Shown here: piece after piece, positions 59,315 to 64,000 of the stretch
Position numbering within the stretch: the first letter of the stretch is position 1
How the letters are laid out: each line of letters starts with the position of its first letter
Position numbers and translations under genes: made by a program
The notes under the pieces: model-generated
The model's database searches: none
What the model saw: only the letters and a program-made list of their open reading frames with translations
What the model was told of the DNA's origin: nothing
NCBI GenBank assembly: GCA_965240325.2
Contig: OZ251226.1
Coordinates: forward strand, 1,550,001-1,614,000
Length of the DNA: 64,000 nt
Source of the DNA: Rebecca billardiae RCC1528
Taxonomy: Eukaryota; Haptophyta
Reading direction: 5' to 3'

Positions 59315-60944
59315 CTAGCGCTCGCGCCGTGGGAACCACACCTCACGGAATTTGTACGGGTTGATTCGCGGCCGGAACTCCTCCGGCGAAATCGACTGCC
59401 GTGACTGGGCGGCCTGCGGCGCCGCGCAGATCGCGGAAGCGAAGGGGCGGAGGGACGCAGCGCCGCACCGTTGGTCACGCGCCAGCACACGAGCCGGGCA
59501 TTGGGCAAAACTCGCGGGCGCAGGGGAAGGAGGGGGCGTGGATGCCTCGGCGCGCGGCCCGCACCTGCCCCCCGATGAGATCGCTCGGCGTCGCGGGCGG
59601 CGAGGGCAGCGAGGGCGGCGCACTCGTGATCTCGCCAAACACCACCGAGCCCGCGCGGCCGAGCTCAACCATCCTGGGTGGCGCGGTGCGCTGCGGTGTG
59701 ATCTGTGGCACGCGGTTGAGGACGGAGTCCTGCACGGGCGCGCGCTCCTCGCGTCGGCCGCGCTCGTCCCGGGGCGGCGGCACGGCCGTCGGCTGTGCGA
59801 GCACGGGCTGCGTGACGCATCGGCGTGGGCGTGTCGGCGCCGCGCCGTACGCCGCGTGCGAAGGGGCGATGGGCGAGTGCGCCTGCGCGCCATACGCCGA
59901 GCTGGGCGCCGCAGCAGGGTGGCCAGCACCGCGCTGCGCCTCGGGGCACTTGCGCCGCCACCCCGCCCGCCCTGCTGTGGCCGTCTGGTCGAGAGCGCCC
60001 GTGCGCGTGTCGCGCGGCAGCGGCTCGCCCTGCAGCTGCAGCATGAGCGAGTGCGCGACCTCCGTCGGCTTCGTCACCGAGTCGCGGCGCTCGGCGTGCA
60101 CGATGGGCACGGCGGCGGAGCGCGAGCGCGCGAGCGGCGCAGGCACCGCGTCACGCCCCAGGCCGCCCACCCGCGGGAGCGTCGAGAGCCGACGCGCCGG
60201 CACCGCCTCCTCCTGCCGGTGCGTGCGGTAAGTGCCTGCCAGCAGCTTCCCCACCGAGCGCACCTTCGACATCTGCTCGGCCTGGCGGCGCTCGTGGCGC
60301 GCGCGGAGGCGCTTGAACTCTCCGGCGGACTGGTGCGGCTTCCCGTCGAAGCGGCCGTCCACCAGCTGGTCGAGCGGGATGTAGAACTTGGGCAGCAGGC
60401 CGTAGCAGAGGTGGCGGATGAGCCACGCGAGCGAGACCAGCAGCGCCACCACCGTGATCAGGGCGGTCAGGTAGTGGTAGGTGAGCAGCGCGTTGAACGC
60501 GATGGAGATGTGGAAGAAGACGATGCCGATGAAGAAGATGTGGATCGTCTTCTGGTTCTCGATCGCCATCCCCTTCACAGCCTTGTCCATCGAGCCCTCA
60601 GGGCCGCGCAGCGCGAGGCCCTGTCCAAGGATCGTCGCCATGATGCCGTTGATCATGGTCCACAGCTGGCACACGATGGCGGCGGTGGTGGAGAGGATGT
60701 ACACCAGCTCCAGATAATTCTTCTGGTCCCTCCAGTCATCCAGCGAGAAGTTCGTCACCTCGGACCAGTTCTTGTCCGACGTCTCGTAGTTGGACAGAAT
60801 CGTCATCGCAAAGCCGACCAGCAGGGCGGAGTTGGTGGCGATGTGCTGCATGTTCGCGGTGTAGTAGTCGAGCTCCTTATCACGCACACGAAGCAGCTCG
60901 ACCGCGAGGCTGCTGTGCAGCGCGAGCTTGTCTGCGTACAGCAT
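59315..60944 (-). CDS. Orai-like four-helix membrane protein
   Basis: Exon 1 is 60944-59565 and exon 2 is 59413-59315, across a 151-bp intron starting CAG|GTGCGG and ending CGCAG (phase 0), giving 492 residues. The C-terminus then ends in a convincing segment (Pro-Glu-Glu-Phe-Arg-Pro-Arg-Ile-Asn-Pro-Tyr). The first 200 residues hold four hydrophobic helices. The first, Asn-Ser-Ala-Leu-Leu-Val-Gly-Phe-Ala-Met, closely resembles Orai TM1 (Ser-Ala-Leu-Leu-Ser-Gly-Phe-Ala-Met). TM2 sits at about 80-112, TM3 at 135-157 and TM4 at 160-180. The acidic pore Glu of Orai is not at the expected place (Asn there, Glu two residues later). Residues 205-460 are a basic, Pro/Ala-rich disordered tail. If truly Orai-like it would be a plasma-membrane Ca2+ entry channel. 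Assignment is by eye. Confidence 0.6.
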
Positions 60945-61124
60945 CGCGCCGGTCCGTGGCCGCTGCCCTCCACGCCGGCCGTGAGAGAGCCGACCCCCTC
61001 GCCCGCCAGCGGCGTTCCGCGCGGCAGTTCTGCTGCTGGGTTTCCAGGTTATTCAAAATGGGTGGCTGGTCAGGAGCGCGCAGACGCTTGTTGTCCGGAG
61101 ATTCCTCCCGGGCCTCTTGGCACG
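60945..61124. promoter_or_regulatory. Divergent promoter, Orai-like / RING-CH genes
   Basis: Only 180 bp between the start codons of two divergent genes, so a shared bidirectional promoter is likely. No specific element is identified. Confidence 0.4.
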
Positions 61125-62057
61125 ATGGCGGCATCACCCAGCACAAGGCGGACAATGCTCCCGGAGGCGCAGGAGGAGTGCGCGGACGAAGTCATGTGTC
61201 GATTCTGTCTGGGTGATGACGCTGCTCTGGGCGAGATGATATCCCCATGTCTCTGTACTGGCACTTCGCGCCTCGTGCACCGCAGCTGCCTGAACGAGTG
61301 GCGCGCGCAAGAGGCCGTGCCGCGCGCGTTCACGCACTGCCCGACGTGCGCCTTTCAATACGTCGTCGATGCGGTCCAGGTGCCTCGACACCAAGCGTGC
61401 CGACAGCTCTGGATATTCCGCCTGCTTGTTGCGCGCGACTTGGGTGCGTTTTTCTTGCTCGCGCAGCTCGTGATCGCGGCTGTCGCGCGGCTGATTCACG
61501 TCCTGGACTCAGCCGGGCGCATCAAAGCGCTCTACCCTCCGGACTGGGCCGCGCGGCACAGCGCCTCGCTCGCGATTGGCCCGTACTATGTATCCGGCGC
61601 CGTCATCGTGTTCGCCGTCATCGGCCTCGCCGGCCTCGTGCACGAGTGCTCGACGAGCGCGACGCGCGCGCGGCACCGTCGGCGCTGCGACTGCGCGCTG
61701 GACCCGTGTGCGCTCGCGTGCGACGGCTGCGACTGCGAGCCGTGCGGGTGCTGCTGCGAGCCCGTTGCTGTTGATGCGAGCGCGCTCCCGGTGTACGCGA
61801 CGGTCCTCCTCCTCCTCCTCCTCCTCCTCGCCGCTGTCGGCATCGTCGCCTCCGTGTTCTTCTCCACAGTGGTCCTGCAGCGCGCAGCCGAGCGGCACGT
61901 GCACGTGATCGAGCGGCGGCGGGAGGCGGACTTGCTGGTCGTGCGCGACGTGGGCACGCAGCCCGAGCTGCTGCGCGCACTCGCGCAGTCTGCGCGCACG
62001 GCGCGCACATCACCGATGTCGGCCGTGCCGCCGGATGCCAGCCTGCTGCCGGCCTGA
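61125..62057 (+). CDS. MARCH-type RING-CH E3 ubiquitin ligase, membrane-bound
   Basis: ATG 61125 (cacgATGgcg), stop 62057, 310 residues. RING-CH ligands fall exactly on the C4HC3 pattern: Cys25, Cys28, Cys42, Cys44, His52, Cys55, Cys72 and Cys75. Three hydrophobic segments follow: about 93-118, 145-170, and a Leu-rich one near 222-250. Between the last two is a Cys-cluster of ten Cys in about 25 residues (encoded near 61685-61760), which is not a standard MARCH feature and may be palmitoylated or metal-binding. MARCH ligases ubiquitinate membrane proteins at ER, endosome or plasma membrane. The open frame extends far upstream, but the region before the ATG overlaps the opposite gene. Confidence 0.82.
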   Translation: MAASPSTRRTMLPEAQEECADEVMCRFCLGDDAALGEMISPCLCTGTSRLVHRSCLNEWRAQEAVPRAFTHCPTCAFQYVVDAVQVPRHQACRQLWIFRLLVARDLGAFFLLAQLVIAAVARLIHVLDSAGRIKALYPPDWAARHSASLAIGPYYVSGAVIVFAVIGLAGLVHECSTSATRARHRRRCDCALDPCALACDGCDCEPCGCCCEPVAVDASALPVYATVLLLLLLLLAAVGIVASVFFSTVVLQRAAERHVHVIERRREADLLVVRDVGTQPELLRALAQSARTARTSPMSAVPPDASLLPA

Positions 62058-62714
62058 CAATGCTGATGCTGGCGCAGCGAGCACACTGCCAGACGAATTC
62101 GGGTGATATACCGCCTCTGCAGATGATGAACGCTGTTTTCAAATACAGCTCCAGCTCCGGCTCGTCGCCATCGCAGCTCGAGCTCCCCGGCCGACCGGAC
62201 TACAATTCCGGCCGCCCTGCGGGAGCCCGAGCTGCGTGGCGAGGAGCCGGAGCATGGAGCTGACCCCGCGGCCGCCACGTGGGTAGCCGGAGGATTTGCA
62301 AGGATAACAAGGTGGTCACCGTAGGCCCATCAGGCACCCACGGCGCCGGGACACCTCGTGCACCTGCGGCAAGCGGCGTGGCAAGCGTGCCCGGCGGCTT
62401 CGCCGTCACGGTCGGTCAGGTCGGGCGACTCGGTCGCCTCGGGTTGCAGAGCGGCAGGCAGGCTTGCGCAGTTGCAGTCGTTCGGCTGGCGGCATTGACT
62501 GGGCGCGCGGGACGCACGGGATCGTCGGCGCGTCTCGCCGCGCGCGCCCGCCTGGCGCGACACTGGCGGCGGGCGTGTTGCGGCCGGCAGACACGCGCGC
62601 GCCTGGCCATCATTCGCCCTTTTTTGGCGCGGGCGTCATCCTTCGGCGATCAGCCCCGGCGCGGGGATGAGCCTCGGTGAAGTTGGCGAATAAATTGTGT
62701 GTGCGCCGGTTTTT
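62058..62714. other. Intergenic region, no supported gene
   Basis: 657 bp of mixed sequence with short Arg/Ala/Pro-rich ORFs in all frames. A tttttttag run lies near 62711, immediately past the end of the - strand open frame. Nothing recognisable. Confidence 0.4.
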
Positions 62715-63899
62715 TTAGATTGTAAAGTAAATCTCACCTGTCCCGTGTCCGTGGCCATCGGCCGGCAGCGTGACACAAACCGCATCATTGGCTGTGGGAC
62801 TGTGTGCACGCAACTTGCTACTCAGCAGCGCGCGGGGCGGCGTGGCGTGACACACCAACGCCGCGATGTGATGCGCCCGCACGATCATGACGTGGGTGCC
62901 TGGGTCCTGGCCGGCGTGCAGCGTGTCGAGCACACGGTCGGCAGCGCAGCCGTGTGCTCGTCGACGCCATGGCCCATGGCGCACGCAACGAAGGGCGTCG
63001 GCCATGGCATCGACACCGAGCTTGGACGAGAGCGCCGGGGCGTCGTCAGGAGTCGCACCGGCGAGTGCTTCGGCGCCATGCTTGTGGTACGTCGGCCTGA
63101 AGTACTGCATGACGTCGTGCAGCTTGGGCTCCTCCGCCACACGCCCCGTGTGTGGAAGCGAGGGCATGTCATCACGCGGCACGAACTTGTCGCGCATGCA
63201 CTGCGCGTAGCCGACGCTCAGATGGCCGTGCGCGTCGACGCCGCTGTCGCGCATGTGCTCGTACGGCAGCGCGTTCACCCTGAAGTCCGCCGCGCGCAGC
63301 GCGGCGACGGAGCACAGCAGCTCGTCAGGCGCGTGGTGTGTGCAGAGGTCGACGACGCTGCAGTGCCCGCCTGGCCCATGAAGCCGACGTGAGCGGGGTC
63401 GTAGCGCATGCGCCGGGGCAGCTCACCGGTGGCACCGAAGCGGCGGGCCTCCTCCAGATCGAGATCTTCGATGTCGCCGAACGGGCGCAGGAACGCAGGG
63501 CGCCACGAATGTGCAGCCGGCTCGAGGGCAGCAAGCTCAGGCTGCAGGCGGCGCTCCTCCACGCTGCACAGCACCGAGCACACGAACAGCAGGTCGGCGG
63601 CGCGCGCCCGATGCGCGTTGATGATGGCGATGGCCTCGAGACGCAACTCTTGGCCGCCCTGCGAGTAGCGTGGGACGAGTTGCCCGTCCGCGGCGCTCGA
63701 ACATGAGCACGAGCGTCGTCACATTCATGGCGTTGACCTTGACCTTGCCGCGGCGATCGGCGAAGGTGAGGTTGAGCTTGCCGAAGCCGTACGTGTTCAA
63801 ACTCGCGCGCTTGAGCACGAACGCGTCCCACCAGCGCGCGGCTTTCTCCGGAGTGAGCTCGACGCCGCCCGTGAATGTTGAGGTAATGCTACTCCTCAT
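62715..63899 (-). pseudogene. Unknown - strand gene with apparent frame changes (decayed or with unresolved introns)
   Basis: Three - strand frames read protein-like in succession. From 63899: a segment with Thr-Gly-Gly-Val-Glu-Leu-Thr-Pro-Glu-Lys-Ala-Ala-Arg-Trp-Trp, continuing to about Leu-Val-Leu-Met-Phe-Glu (near 63696). A shifted frame then continues through Gly-Gly-Gln-Glu-Leu-Arg-Leu-Glu-Ala to Gly-Phe-Met-Gly (near 63380). A third frame continues through Val-Val-Asp-Leu-Cys-Thr-His-His into a long stretch, with a stop at 62715. GT-AG options exist for the first junction (for example 63 or 84 bp) but not clearly for the second. No family recognised. Either a pseudogene with small indels, a gene with very short introns, or sequencing errors. 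Confidence 0.4.
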
Positions 63900-64000
63900 G
63901 GTCCTTCCACGTGTAGGCCACCTGGTCGCCGAACATGGCGTCGTCAGCGGCGTGTGCGTCGGGCATGGCCTCGGGGCGCACGGTGCGCGAGATGCTCTCG
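63889..64000 (-). CDS. C-terminal end of a - strand protein running off the window
   Basis: From the right edge an open - strand frame reads Glu-Ser-Ile-Ser-Arg-Thr-Val-Arg-Pro, later Phe-Gly-Asp-Gln-Val-Ala-Tyr-Thr-Trp-Lys-Asp-His-Glu-Glu, and ends at a TAG at 63889-63891. The ATG of the next segment (63899) overlaps this end in another frame. The two may therefore belong to one gene joined by an intron or a frameshift rather than to separate genes. Confidence 0.35.
   Translation of the reverse strand, partial: ESISRTVRPEAMPDAHAADDAMFGDQVAYTWKDHEE

Noticed and set aside
59352-61124. In-frame extension upstream of the RING-CH gene
   Set aside because: It overlaps the opposite Orai-like gene and reads as Arg/Ala-rich shadow; the ATG at 61125 immediately precedes the RING.

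Overview
The window is nuclear DNA from a GC-rich, compact eukaryotic genome, most likely a unicellular alga. Evidence: genes interrupted by short GT-AG introns (about 94-151 bp), LOV blue-light photoreceptor domains, RGS (G-protein GAP) domains, an Orai-like membrane protein, a RING-CH ubiquitin ligase, a G-patch (GPATCH3-type) protein, and an ornithine carbamoyltransferase whose N-terminus looks like a signal peptide followed by a Ser/Arg-rich transit peptide. That bipartite leader would fit an alga with a secondary plastid. A haptophyte is my best guess and a pelagophyte or other GC-rich alga is possible; I cannot prove the taxon from sequence alone.

Layout. 1-3.3 kb: the end of an unknown + strand gene, a poorly supported - strand protein with a duplicated hydrophobic unit, a small two-helix + strand protein, and an AT-rich intergenic stretch. 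3.3-47.3 kb: one enormous - strand gene. Joining its ORFs at five phase-consistent exons (3312-3455, 3566-3727, 3822-5116, 5224-45712, 45825-47291) gives a continuous 14,518-residue protein, of which a single 40.5-kb exon encodes over 90 percent. In order it carries a Shaker/AKT-like six-helix channel with K+-type filter, a CNBD, ankyrin repeats, an acidic linker with RRGS sites, nineteen LOV-RGS-LOV modules (38 LOV domains, 19 RGS domains), a second six-helix channel with a different filter, a second CNBD and a second ankyrin block. 48.6-62.1 kb: ordinary, tightly packed genes: OTC (-), PX/IQ protein (+), Ala-rich coiled-coil protein with a possible dead kinesin-14-like motor (-), GPATCH3-like (+), DMT/EamA transporter (+), Orai-like channel (-), RING-CH ligase (+). 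62.7-64 kb: a - strand coding region that changes frame several times and is probably a decaying gene or one with unresolved introns.

The exciting system is the giant protein. It physically couples two different ion-channel domains to a 35-kb tandem array of flavin photosensors and Galpha-GAP domains. The design predicts blue-light control of membrane excitability and heterotrimeric G-protein signalling by a single roughly 1.6-MDa polypeptide. All 38 LOV domains keep the photoactive cysteine, but the first LOV of every module has Leu where LOV domains normally have the signalling Gln, while the second keeps Gln. The array units from 6 to 19 are almost identical at the DNA level and show mosaic variants, pointing to recent unequal crossing-over or gene conversion.
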